Below, in pieces: positions 46,371-56,661 of a DNA stretch of 64,000 nucleotides (position 1 is its first letter; every line of letters begins with the position of its first letter). The position numbers and the translations under genes are program-made. The stretch spans positions 1 through 64,000 of the forward strand of contig JFHB01000028.1 of the NCBI GenBank assembly GCA_000729835.1, written 5' to 3'. The notes below the pieces were generated by a model. It did no database searches and had not been told where the DNA came from. It worked only from the letters and a program-made list of their open reading frames with translations. The stretch comes from Atkinsonella hypoxylon. Its lineage: Eukaryota; Ascomycota; Sordariomycetes; Hypocreales; Clavicipitaceae.

Positions 46371-48296
46371 TTATGCCATTGGCTTCTTCAACACTTCAAT
46401 GGCGCTAACTCGCCGGTCAGTCTGCGCAACAAACACCTTGTGAAATCGCCCATGAGAGAGGTTCGTCAAGTTTTCCTTAACACCAGCCCAGTTCTCTCTC
46501 GCGATATCCATGATAGGGCGAGAAAAGACAAAATCGATCTCTTCAAGGGTTTTGTTCTTGGTCTCGGGCATGAAGAAGATCTGGTAAATTTCACCCACAA
46601 CTGCGATACCTCCATAGAATCCCAAAGTGAGACCGGTGCGGCCCATGGCATCTTGCATATCAGTGAAGTTGTAGGTGACGATAAAGGAGGCCAGAAATAA
46701 CAATGCGTCGGAAGTGGTCATGCCATAGCTTCTGAGGTAGGTTGGATAGACCTCGGACGGGACAACTAAAGATCCAAGGTCAGCCACAACTCCGAAAATT
46801 CCAGGAAGAGACATTCAAAACTCGCCCCACGTCAAACAGGCGTATGAGCCGAAGAAGCCCATATAAGTAATAAGACCAGTGAAGTATAAGCCTTCCGCGG
46901 CCGTAGTATGTGTCTCGGGATTGAATTGGTATGAGATTCCAATGAGGACAAGACCGATAAAAAATCCAGGCAACATCGTGATAGCCCAGAATCGTCGACC
47001 GCATCTTTCCATAAGGAAAACTGCTGGGATGGTTCCAAGCAGAAGCGATCCACCACCGACCAGCGACATATAATTTGCCTTTTCGTCATCGAATCCAATC
47101 TGGTTCATTAGTACAGACATATAGTACATGATGGCATTGATACCAGTGAGTTGCCCAAGAAGAATCATCGTATTGGCGTAAACGAGGGCTCGACGAGCCC
47201 GAGGGACACTGAATCATAGTATGTGATTAGAATCTGCAATTTTTGGCATAAAACCAGCTGCGGAATAACCCACGTAAAAAAGTCAATCCAGGGGAAGCGG
47301 CGATTCTGAGCAATTTCTGTAATTTCTGTAGATTCTTGGCGAACTGCAACTGCCATGACGAAGAACTCTTCCCTAGCCTCGGTCGTTTCAACGCCTCGGA
47401 TGCGCTTCCAGACTTTGAAAGCATCGAGCGACTTGCCTTTGTGAATCAGGAATCGAGGACTTTCAGGGAGGAAGAGCATGCTATTAGAGACTATGTTAGC
47501 TTACTGGGATCAAATGATTAGAGGTTCTGACTATTGAACGAACCCAGCAAACATGATGGTAGAAAAGACTAGAGAAGATCCCAAAATGTATCGCCAGTTC
47601 CCATGTATCTTAAGAAACATAGCGGCGACGGCATATCCAAGAACTTCACCCAAGGCTATCATCAGCTGGTAAAGCGATACAAGATTGCCTCGAATACGCC
47701 GTTCGACAGTTTCAGCGACATAGACAGGCACGGTACCACCCTCCAGACCCACTCCGAGTCCAAGAATCAACCGAGAAGAAATGATCATCCCTGTTCAATA
47801 ATTTTGTAAGTTTCCAAAAGCTTCATGCATAAGTTGGCTTCATGGTCAACGTACCAAAGTTGATGGAGCCTGCCTCAAGCGCAGCTCCGAGCGTGTATAG
47901 GACCAAAGAGAGGTAAATAGCGCCCTTTCGACCCAGATATTCATTCGCGGGGGACAAGATCAGCGCACCACCAACGGCTCCGAGAGGCATACCTGAATTA
48001 ACCAAGCTGTTCTGCGACGGATCAAGTCCCAAATCCTTCGGCAGGTACAAGTTGGCGCCAGAGATGAGACTTTGGTCCAGCCCAGAGAGGAGACCTCCCA
48101 TGCTTGCGAATGCGACCAGCAGCCACGTGAAGTGTCTAGGATCGCCAAATTGAATGTCGAAAAATCCTTTCTTCAAGCCGCCCGCCGCGGCGAGTTCCTG
48201 CTCCATCTCATCAATGAAGTTATCGACACGTCGTCCGCCTGTGCGCGCGACCTCAAGGGCCTCAGCCTCAGCTTTGTCGTTGCCGCCACCACCCAT
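46371..48296 (-). CDS. MFS sugar-porter-type transporter, 557 aa
   Basis: Five exons: 47855-48296, 47544-47790, 47274-47480, 46826-47208 and 46371-46765. The first three introns are GT-AG (64, 63 and 65 bp). The fourth (46766-46825, 60 bp) has a GC donor (G|GCGAGT) and a TTTAG acceptor; splicing it removes an in-frame TGA and joins LTW to VVPSEVYPTYLRS, the expected sugar-porter sequence. Signature motifs: GGLLSGLDQSLISG in TM1, a variant of the R-x-G-R-R loop (EYLGRKGA), PESPRFL after TM6, GQLTGINAIMYY in TM7, and PETKNKTLEEID at the C-terminal end of the membrane domain. About 12 membrane segments. The N-terminal 60 residues are hydrophilic. The substrate is not predictable; it may be a hexose or polyol, or it may export the cluster product. 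Convergent with the FSH gene, 233 bp apart. Confidence 0.92.
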
Positions 48297-50093
48297 GTTT
48301 GTGTTTTCGCTATCCCCAGAGCTTCAGACCTAAGAATTGGGAACTATCATGCGCAACTGGATACGAGTCCGCTGCGTTAATCTAGGTGAAACAAATGTGT
48401 TTGTAGAAGTCTATCTTGTGCATACGCGTATGGCAAGCGGGGGCAGCCATTCATTCTTTAAATAAATCTCTATAGGTAGAGAGCTGTTCTCGACGCGGCA
48501 AGATCAAAACTTTTTGTTATAAAAGAGTAGTTACTAACACAAAATTCGGGAGTTTATGCCGCTGGGATTGAAGAATCCGATGTGGAGGGGCCGATGTGGA
48601 GGAGCTGGGGCTCGGGATGGGGAACCCAACTTCAATGGTGGAAGAACCATGAATTCCTGGGGAAAAAGTTCTCTACTCAGGATTGCTAACCTATTGTGCC
48701 GAGGAAACGCCCGATAACGAAGTGTCGACTTTGCTAGTTGAATCAGGTTGCTCAACGGAGTATCCACTCGTCCAACATGCCTGCTTCAGATGTCTCCAGG
48801 CGACCATGGCGGTTACAGATAATTCGGGCTTGCCGCTTGGACTTAGATTGGCAGGACTGCGAGATAGCATGGTATGCCGATCGCTAAGCCAAAAAGAGTT
48901 GAGACGAGCCATGCTTGGTTGGACACCACCCAGATGCATCGACATGGCAAATGAAGTAGATTTACTCCGTACTCCGTAGCGCTTGCTGGCTAAAATGAAA
49001 ATTTTTTGCCCTCTGGCCATCCCAATATTCGCCCCAACGTTTACACCCAATGTGATGAGGCAGGAACGAAATGATGGGACGGTTAATAACTTACCAATTT
49101 AGCCGCATGTTTAGCCAGAAACCTCGGGGACCTAACCAACCTGAGGGTGCTGTGGGTCATAGTTTAGCCAATGAGGTTATGCATTCGCCATACACATAGA
49201 CAGGCTACGTAACAATAATGTTTTTGTAAATAGTTAAAAACCATATAAATGCTTACAATCTTTTTTTTTCCCTTTGATCTCATGCTTCTCTTAACTCCAT
49301 TTTAGAGTTTGCCTCTGGGCTGCTCATGGGTCCACACCGCTGATTGGCTCCACGGACCCGGCTTGTTATTCCGAACCCGCCCACCCGCGGCCCTATCCCC
49401 GCACAGCGCTATGTTGCCTAAGGCATCAACAAGAGTGGATAGGCGATCGTCTTCATCACATTCCCGTTCCCCTTGTCCCTTGTCCCTTCCCGTGGTCCTC
49501 CCAACCACCTAAAAATCTTAGTAGTTTTTTCTCTATTCATGATTTCGTTTATCTGCGTGCTATAAGATCGTGAATCCTAGTATTCTGAGTCAAAGCAAAC
49601 TAACAAGAAGAATAGCTTACAGCACAGAGTTCCTCAGCCCCCTCAGGTCAGGTCTATTTCCCTCTAAAACCTCTGGGTGAGCCATACTCTTCTTCCTTCT
49701 ACCTAGGAAATCCTGTGATACCCTTGTCATTCGACATTACAGGGTATTCGCCACTGTTAATTAATATCAATCTCTTTGAGTTGTCAGGTAAAACAGTGTC
49801 CTGCAGAAATCCCAGCCAATGAGGACAGAGTGCATTCCAAGATTCATCCACGAGATCTACCCCTCGTGACGTCAAAAATTGGGGCTGAAAAGATGAAAAC
49901 AAAATGCCCCGCATGCAAATTAACCCCACTATTAACAAAGGACCAGACACCACCAACAGGATCCCTACCAAAACTTCAATGGAACTGCAGCTTGCAATAC
50001 GTGAGGCCTATTGCAGTACACTGTCAAATCGGCATCTTCTACAAATATTGCTCATCCTTATCCTTCGAACTGGCGTTGCAGTAATCAGAGATT
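48297..50093. other. 1.8-kb intergenic region, no supported gene
   Basis: Must contain the promoters of the MFS gene (left) and the dihydroorotase gene (right). It also holds a TGCCTAAGGCA palindrome at 49415-49425. Frames near 49300-49510 and 49700-49970 are open on both strands and look like chance. Confidence 0.4.
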
Positions 50094-51768
50094 ATGCAGT
50101 TAAAGACTACGCAGCGTTTGGAGCTGCCGCCTGCGGCAGATATGCACGTTCACTTGCGACAAGCCGAGATGATGGAGCTGGTTACTCCAACCATCAGACA
50201 GGGCGGCGTTGACACTGTTTTCGTGTAAGACTCAACCTGTAGCGTTTCATTTATGGCTTCTCTTCGAATATCATTCTAACAGTTTAAGTAAAGTATGCCT
50301 AATCTTGTTCGTAAAATCCATTATCGTCCCGTTATCGACAATATTATTTAATCATAAATCGGGATTGACGGTTGCTCAACTTAGGTGCCGCCGATCACAA
50401 CAGTTAAAAGGGTTCGTAATTGAATCCACATCTTTGTGCTGCTCTGTGGTTCTGCAGGTGCGCATAGGAGCTATCAGCAGGATTTGCTGACCTGATATAG
50501 GCCCTTAACTACAAGTCTCAACTAGAGAAACTCGAGCCAAATGTTCATTACCTGATGTCTCTCTTCGTATGTTAAAACGCACTTCTTTTAGGAATCACCC
50601 TGTTGACCTGAGAAGCTTCATTCCTCTGTGACCCCTGAAGTAATCGACGAAGCAGCCAAGGCTGGCATCACTGGTGTGAAGATGTACCCCCAGGGTAAGT
50701 TGAATGTGCTGATGTGACTGAAAAGGCTAACAGTGTAAGGTGTCACCACCAACTCTGAGAATGGCGTGGCCAATGTTGAAGCATTTTATCCGACATTCGC
50801 CGCTATGGAAAAGAACGACATGGGTAGGCCGTATTGCGTATATGCCGCGATGTCCAGATGTTTGTCCAGTGCCACTAACCGCGCGGGCTCAACATTATGT
50901 AGTCCTGAATCTCCACGGTGAGGTTCTCGAAGCACTAGCTCCCGGGGAAAGCACTCTAGAGGAAGCATTCCTGCCAACTCTAAAGAAGCTTCATGAACAG
51001 TTCCCAAAGCTGCGAATCATCGTACGATAGGTATCCGTTTTAAATTTGTTATTGGTCTGCATTAATTAACTCCAACAGCTTGAACACTGCACTACCTCTG
51101 CCGCTATTGAAGCCGTCAAAGCGTGTGGCCCTACTGTTGGCGGTATGTCTTTCCTCAGACATTTAAAGTCACAGCCATGCTAATAAAATGACTGTCAGCC
51201 ACAATCACAGCTCATCACTTGTACTTAACTGGAGCTGATGCTTGTTGTGACCCCTTTGCATTTTGCAAGCCGATTCCGAAAAAGCCGACTGACCGGAGTG
51301 CCCTCTTGAAAGCCGTTGTCAGCGATAATCCCAAGTTTTTCTTGTATGTAGTAGTCGCACACGAGTCAGCGAAAATCGGTCGAAAACCGCAGACTAACCG
51401 ACGAAAATAGTGGAAGTGACAGCGCACCCCACCAGATGCTTTCAAAGACATCAGCCGAACAGGGTAAAGCTCCCGCCGGAGTTTTTACTCAACCGGCAGT
51501 AATGCAGCTGGTTTTATTGGCGCTAGAAGAAGGCATCGAGCGCGGCGATATTTCCGAAGCTGATGTAACACTAGAAAAGCTTCAAGGCTTCTTCAGCGAC
51601 AACAGTCGTAAGTTCTATAAGCTTCCAAAGGCTTCTAATGAGAAGATCGTCCTAGAGCGGAAGGGCGAAAAAATTAGGGCAAGTGTAAAGAGCGCAGATG
51701 GTAAGACTGAGGTGGGGATCTCGCGTGCTGGCACTAAGATTTTCTCTTTAACCTGGGCAATTGTTTGA
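50094..51768 (+). CDS. Dihydroorotase paralogue, 361 aa, ten exons
   Basis: Exons: 50094-50224, 50294-50306, 50385-50411, 50501-50566, 50616-50694, 50740-50823, 50903-51021, 51079-51142, 51199-51343 and 51411-51768. All nine introns are GT-AG, 45-89 bp, and the exons sum to 362 codons. The 13-nt exon 2 supplies the conserved MPNL. The enzyme family cyclises carbamoyl-aspartate in pyrimidine synthesis. Metal ligands are present: HVH, the carbamylated Lys in GVKMYP, NLHGE, LEHCTT and GSDSAPH. But two conserved spots differ from yeast Ura4: the HVHxR-(E/D)-G segment reads HVHLRQA, and the DDWAG loop reads GADACC. That, the dense introns and the position among secondary-metabolism genes suggest an extra copy rather than the housekeeping gene. 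It could be a resistance copy, a tailoring amidohydrolase, or a relic duplicate. Confidence 0.9.
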
Positions 51769-52025
51769 GTTTCTAGAAAGCAGAGCAATATGTGATTGTA
51801 AGTTTCTGGCGTACTATCAGCATAGGGGCGAAATCGGGAGCTGATAAAAACATAACAAAAACCGGGAAGAAGGAAAACTATAATTATATAGTGCAGACAC
51901 ACACTGGGAGCTTTAAAAGTATGTCAATTGGCTTTAGAGGTGAATGCTATTTCATAAGCGCTTTTGCAATCTGACCAAGACAAGATATGCTCACAGAGTA
52001 ATAGTCGTTCGGTAGTCCTCAAGAT

Positions 52026-53681
52026 CTAGACTGATTTTAGCTCCGTCTTCCCTTCAACATGATAAGTATGGTAGTTATCCAAATTTTTAGGTGCCTCTAT
52101 CATGTGTCTTTCAGCATCAAGTCCGTCAAATAAGTACGTCAGCTCTTCAAGGGTCGGGCCTGCGGTCTCTACAAAAAAGAAGTAGACAATAACGAAGATG
52201 AAGGTGACCCAAACGCAGTAGTAAATATAGAACTTCCAGCCAATGCTCTCTAAACCGACCGGATTGACATAACCTCCGAATATAGAAGCCGCCTGAATTG
52301 TGAGGAGGACAAAGGCCCACGTCTTGGCGCGCATTTGATACGTAACAACTTCAAGAGGGTACGTTACGACCAGATTTGTCCAAGCGAATGTGTAGAATGC
52401 CTCAAACAAAAAGATGCAAACGAGCACAACTCGGCCCGCGACTAGGGAATCCTTCTCTAGATATTGCTGCGCGGCAACAGTCCAGGCGACAAAGGTCACA
52501 GCCACACCACCGGAGCCGACGAGGAAGAATGTCCGCCGCTTGAACTTGTCGATGATTGCCGTTACTGTCAGGGAGACAATATACTGCCACAGAGTGACCA
52601 TTCCGTTAACCAGAGTAATATCCTTGGTATCCTTGACACCAGTGTCTTTTAGAATCTGAGTGAGGTAGCTGGACACTAGCAAATTGCCCGAACTCTGACT
52701 AAACACGGCGGTGGCGAAGCAAAGACCAATTCGCTTGAGGTTAGGAACAGATGAGAAGAAACCTTTCCAGGTGATGTTCTTTTCGGCCTCCTTGGCAATA
52801 ACCTCTTGAATTTCGGCGTATTCGAACGCCACGACAGGGGAGTGGGGGTCGCATTCCCCATGATACTTGACGAGGATTGCTCGAGCTTTGTCATGTTTAC
52901 CCATAGCGACCAACCACCGTGGTGACTCTGGAGAGAAGAAAATGAGGGCAAGCTGATACGCGGAAGGAATGATTTGGATAAGCGTGGGTAGCCTCCATGA
53001 CCATTGGTTGGGAATTCGAAAACATCCATATGTCGCCCATGCACCGATAACGTAGCCCAGGACCATAGATGTGTTGTAAAATGTCGTGACTTTAACACGT
53101 TCTTTCGGATGACTTAGCTCAGTGACCAGCACTGCAGCCGTCATTTGCACCAGGCCGCTGCCGAATCCCAGAACAATCTTGCCGCCGATGTACATATTCA
53201 GAGACGTCGCAATAAATTCAATGACGACACCTATGATGATGGTCAAGGACCCAAGTGCCGTAGGGACACGGCGTCCAAACTTGTCACCTATCCATCCGAG
53301 AGTGAGAAACGACATTACGCCTCCAATGGCGTTAGAAGCACCGAAGAAACCCAACTTGGAGCCCGTCGGATAGCCAAAGCGTTCTTGCCAGGAGGGGAGA
53401 ACTTGCATGCCATTGGTCATGGACTACAGGCAGATGAGATGTCAGTCCGGGGTGCAGTTCCAGAGTCTTGGGATATGAGGGTGTAGAAAACACTTGGTTG
53501 GTTCCACAAGAGATAGAGCCAACGCACTTACCCCATCGATGCCAAGTGCAGCACTCGTGAAAAGCGACGAAGTCAAGAGAAAGTAGAGCAGGATGCCATT
53601 CTTTCTCTTCCAAAACGGAGGAATGGCTTTGAAATCAATCGGGGGCGCTGTGCCATCTGCGGCGTGCGCTGCGGGGGCCAT
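52026..53681 (-). CDS. MFS sugar-porter-type transporter, 515 aa
   Basis: Exon 1 is 53532-53681 and exon 2 is 52026-53423. The 108-bp intron has GTAAGT and CTGTAG and joins GIDG to SMTNGMQVLPSWQ, a typical fungal sugar-porter sequence. Motifs: GWIGDKFGRR in the TM2-TM3 loop, PESPRWLVAMGK after TM6, and VETAGPTLEELTYLFDG at the end of TM12. The central loop is hydrophilic and ends before GLCFATAVFSQSSGN (TM7). This subfamily includes lactose/hexose-permease-like proteins of filamentous fungi. It lies convergent with the dihydroorotase gene (257 bp) and divergent from the GH1 gene (1.05 kb). The second context makes uptake of a beta-glucoside or a derived sugar a reasonable guess. Confidence 0.93.
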
Positions 53682-53730
53682 TCAGGAAGTCTTCCTCTCG
53701 TCGACCAGAATGATGGACCGATTTTTTCTA

Positions 53731-53763
53731 TCTTTCTTTTTTTTTTCAAAAAAAAAAGAAAGA
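53731..53763. repeat. Perfect 16-bp inverted repeat with 1-nt centre
   Basis: TCTTTC followed by ten T, one C, then ten A followed by GAAAGA. It lies 50 bp upstream of the MFS start codon on the minus strand, so it would fall in that gene's 5' leader or core promoter. Confidence 0.8.
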
Positions 53764-54043
53764 TTAGAGCTGCACTTGCCGACAAGGCGCTATGACCGCC
53801 CTGGCAAATGTGTGAACTTAGGACTCTTTGAATATGGTGAGTCGAGACGACCTAAAATGGTCATTTCCACCCGCATGTTTACCTCTGTCGACCCTTTGTA
53901 CGAAGTCGAGCGTGTGACACTTGTGATGAATCAAGGCCTTGTGCAGCTCCCCATGGGGAGGGCGAATAACTAGTTAACTATGTGAGTAATGAAACGGACC
54001 AGTTAACGGGTGCTCCAATTTAATCCGACGCGCTCTGTCAGGT

Positions 54044-54336
54044 GGTCCAGAGTGGAGCCAGAGCGGGTGTAGATTTAGGCAGAATAGCATACACTGAGCA
54101 CATACTGAGCATATACTAATCACACAGTATTAATTTCTAAACAAGAGATCTAGAGTGCATTTCTATAGCACTATACCACTAAATATAAAAATGTCAATTC
54201 GCACTAATACACTGTGCATTCTAGGCATATGCCTAGTATATATAAAACGCTTCACCGCCTGCTAAAAATACACCCTTTTTAGCTCCACTCTGGACCAATG
54301 CACACATAGGCTGGACCTGAGATTTACTGGAACCCC
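54044..54336. mobile_element. Second copy of the 31-kb MITE, left end shortened
   Basis: The right end (CTGAGATTTACTGGAACCCC, ending 54336) is the reverse complement of the left end of the 31044 element. Shared inner blocks include the gcacacatag segment, tggtccagagtggagc and AAAATACACC. The left inverted repeat is present only in part. It lies in the divergent promoter region of the MFS and GH1 genes. Confidence 0.75.
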
Positions 54337-54594
54337 ACTCCTTCCTCAGTTATTTGTGCTGAGCGTCGGATTAATTATAGACTCAAGCTACGTAAATTGG
54401 CCCCCTCGTGCCTGTCTCCTTCTTCCTTCTACAATGATCATTGTCCCGTCGGACAAATCGGAGAAATCACGCCGGGAAATTTAAGCAATGCAATTTGACA
54501 CCAATGCCGGTAATGGAGCTCATTACGTTGCGGCATCTTCCTCTAAATCATCTCTCGTCACCTCGTGCCTTGGCTGTTTCTCATTGTCATCTGA

Positions 54595-54600
54595 TATAAA
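54595..54600 (+). promoter_or_regulatory. TATA box of the GH1 gene
   Basis: TATAAA 135 bp before the GH1 start codon. A CA-rich leader follows. Confidence 0.5.
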
Positions 54601-54734
54601 ATGCCGCCCGTGATCGGCTGACTGCAGTATCAAACAGCAGTATCACTCACCCAAATATACCAGTCCGCTCGCTCGCAAATTCGTATCACTTCTTCAAGAG
54701 GACGCAAGAAAGGGAATAGAAACCAGCGACAATA

Positions 54735-56390
54735 ATGGGTAAACCGTCCGATTTACCAGGCGACTTTGAATGGGGCTTCGCAACAGCCGCCTACCAAATA
54801 GAAGGCGCTGTTGCTGAAGACGGTCGCGGCAAGTCAATTTGGGACGCATTCTGCCACTTGGAACCAACTCGCACGAAAGGCGCCAATGGCGACGTTGCTT
54901 GTGATCACTACCACAGGTACGAAGAGGACTTCGATCTACTCGTAAAATATGGCGCAAGGGCCTATAGGTTCTCTGTATCCTGGTCGCGCATTATTCCTCT
55001 GGGTGGACGGGACGACCCGTTGAACGAGGCCGGCATTACGTTTTACAACAGGTTAATTGACTCCCTTGTTCAAAAAGGCATCACCCCATGGGTCACCCTA
55101 TATCACTGGGATTTGCCGCAGGGATTGCATGATAGATATGGTGGGTGGCTCGACGTCGAGGAGTCACAGCTCGATTTTGAGCGGTATGCAAAGGTTTGCT
55201 ATGAGAGATTCGGCGACCGCGTTAAGAACTGGATTACACTCAATGAGCCATGGATTCAGTCAATCTTCGTAAGCTATCTTCAAAGAAAATAAAAATACAG
55301 ATGGCATAAAAGTCATGGCGACATCATTGCAACTGACCACGAATATGTAGGGGTACTCGACCGGTGACTATGCCCCTGGCAGAAGTAGCACAAACCCGCA
55401 GTCTGAAGCTGGCAACAGTGTCACAGAGCCGTGGATTGTCGGGAAAGCCCAGATCATGAGCCACGTCCGCGCAGTGATTGCCTACAACAAGGACTTCAAG
55501 CCCAAACAAGGCGGCCAGATTGGCATCTCACTTAATGGCGATTATTTCGGACCATGGGACAGCTCGGATAGCCGGGATGCGGAAGCTGCAAAACGACGAA
55601 TGGAGTTTCACATTGGATGGTTTGCCAATCCTATCTTGTATATCTTGATACTACCAAATATGCGCTAAGAACTGGCTCTAACGCAAAGCTCAGCCTGCAA
55701 AAGGATTACCCCAGCTGCATGCGAGAGCAGCTCGGTAAGCGGCTTCCCACTTTCTCAGATGCCGAGTTGGCTCTATTGGAAGAGTCGGAAACCGACTTTT
55801 ATGGCATGAACTACTACACTTCGCAATTTGCCCGTCACCGCGATACCTCTGCTACAGATGCTGACTATCTGGGCAACGTGGATGAGTTTCAGCAGAACAA
55901 AGAAGGCGCCCAGGTGGGCGAAGAAAGCGGAGTGCACTGGTTGCGATCGTGCCCGGACTTATTTTGCAAGCACTTGGCACGTGTGTATCAGCTCTACGGT
56001 AAGCCTATATACATTACGGAGAATGGATGCCCCTGTCCTGGAGAGGAGGGGATGACATGTGACGAGGCTGTAAATGACCCATTTCGCATTCGGTACTTCA
56101 GCTCTCACCTGGACTCTATTTGTAAGTCTATTGGGGAAGACGGCACTGTTATCAAGGGCTACTTTGCATGGGCATTACTTGACAACCTGGGTGAGAACTA
56201 TTCGATTTTCAGCTATAAATGAAGGGACACATCGCTAACCGCTGGTACAATAGAATGGTCAGCTGGCTACGGACCACGGTTTGGCGTCACTTTCACTAAT
56301 TACGAGACCTTAGAGCGGACTCCGAAACAGTCGGCTATGCTTCTGAGAAAGATGATCTCTGACAGACAAAGCATTGCGCTTACAACCTAA
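54735..56390 (+). CDS. GH1 beta-glucosidase, intracellular, 484 aa
   Basis: Four exons: 54735-55268, 55351-55637, 55694-56190 and 56254-56390. Introns are 82, 56 and 63 bp, all GT-AG, and each junction restores a conserved GH1 sequence (IQSIF/GYSTGDYAPG; NPIF/LQKDYP; LLDNL/EWSAGYGPRFG). The substrate pocket starts with FEWGFATAAYQIEGA, the acid/base is in TLNEPW (Glu about 171), and the nucleophile is in YITENG (Glu about 383). The length is normal for the family and there is no signal peptide, so it acts in the cytosol on imported beta-glucosides or short oligosaccharides (cellobiose, sophorose and the like). Its neighbours are a sugar porter (divergent) and a Zn2Cys6 regulator (convergent, 271 bp), which suggests a small sugar regulon. 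Confidence 0.95.
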
Positions 56391-56661
56391 GCAATCGCGT
56401 CTTGTTGATATGTGCATATATCACCATCGATATTCATATATGATTATAATATGTGAAGCGTATATTTTGCATAAATCTGTTTAAATCTGTTTGAATTGTG
56501 CCGCAAGCATCCTAAAATTAAAGGCGCGGTAGACCCAAAATATTCGCTCACAATCGTCATCTTCAAAATACAGCACAAAATTTACACATAAGAACTATCA
56601 CTACGCCAAGCCAATATCTGCAGCGACCAAGGCCACAATTGGTCCCAACTTTATATTACAC

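Noticed and set aside
51344..51410. Apparent loss of the GSDSAPH motif in dihydroorotase
   Set aside because: The motif is restored by a 67-bp intron with GTATGT and AATAG.
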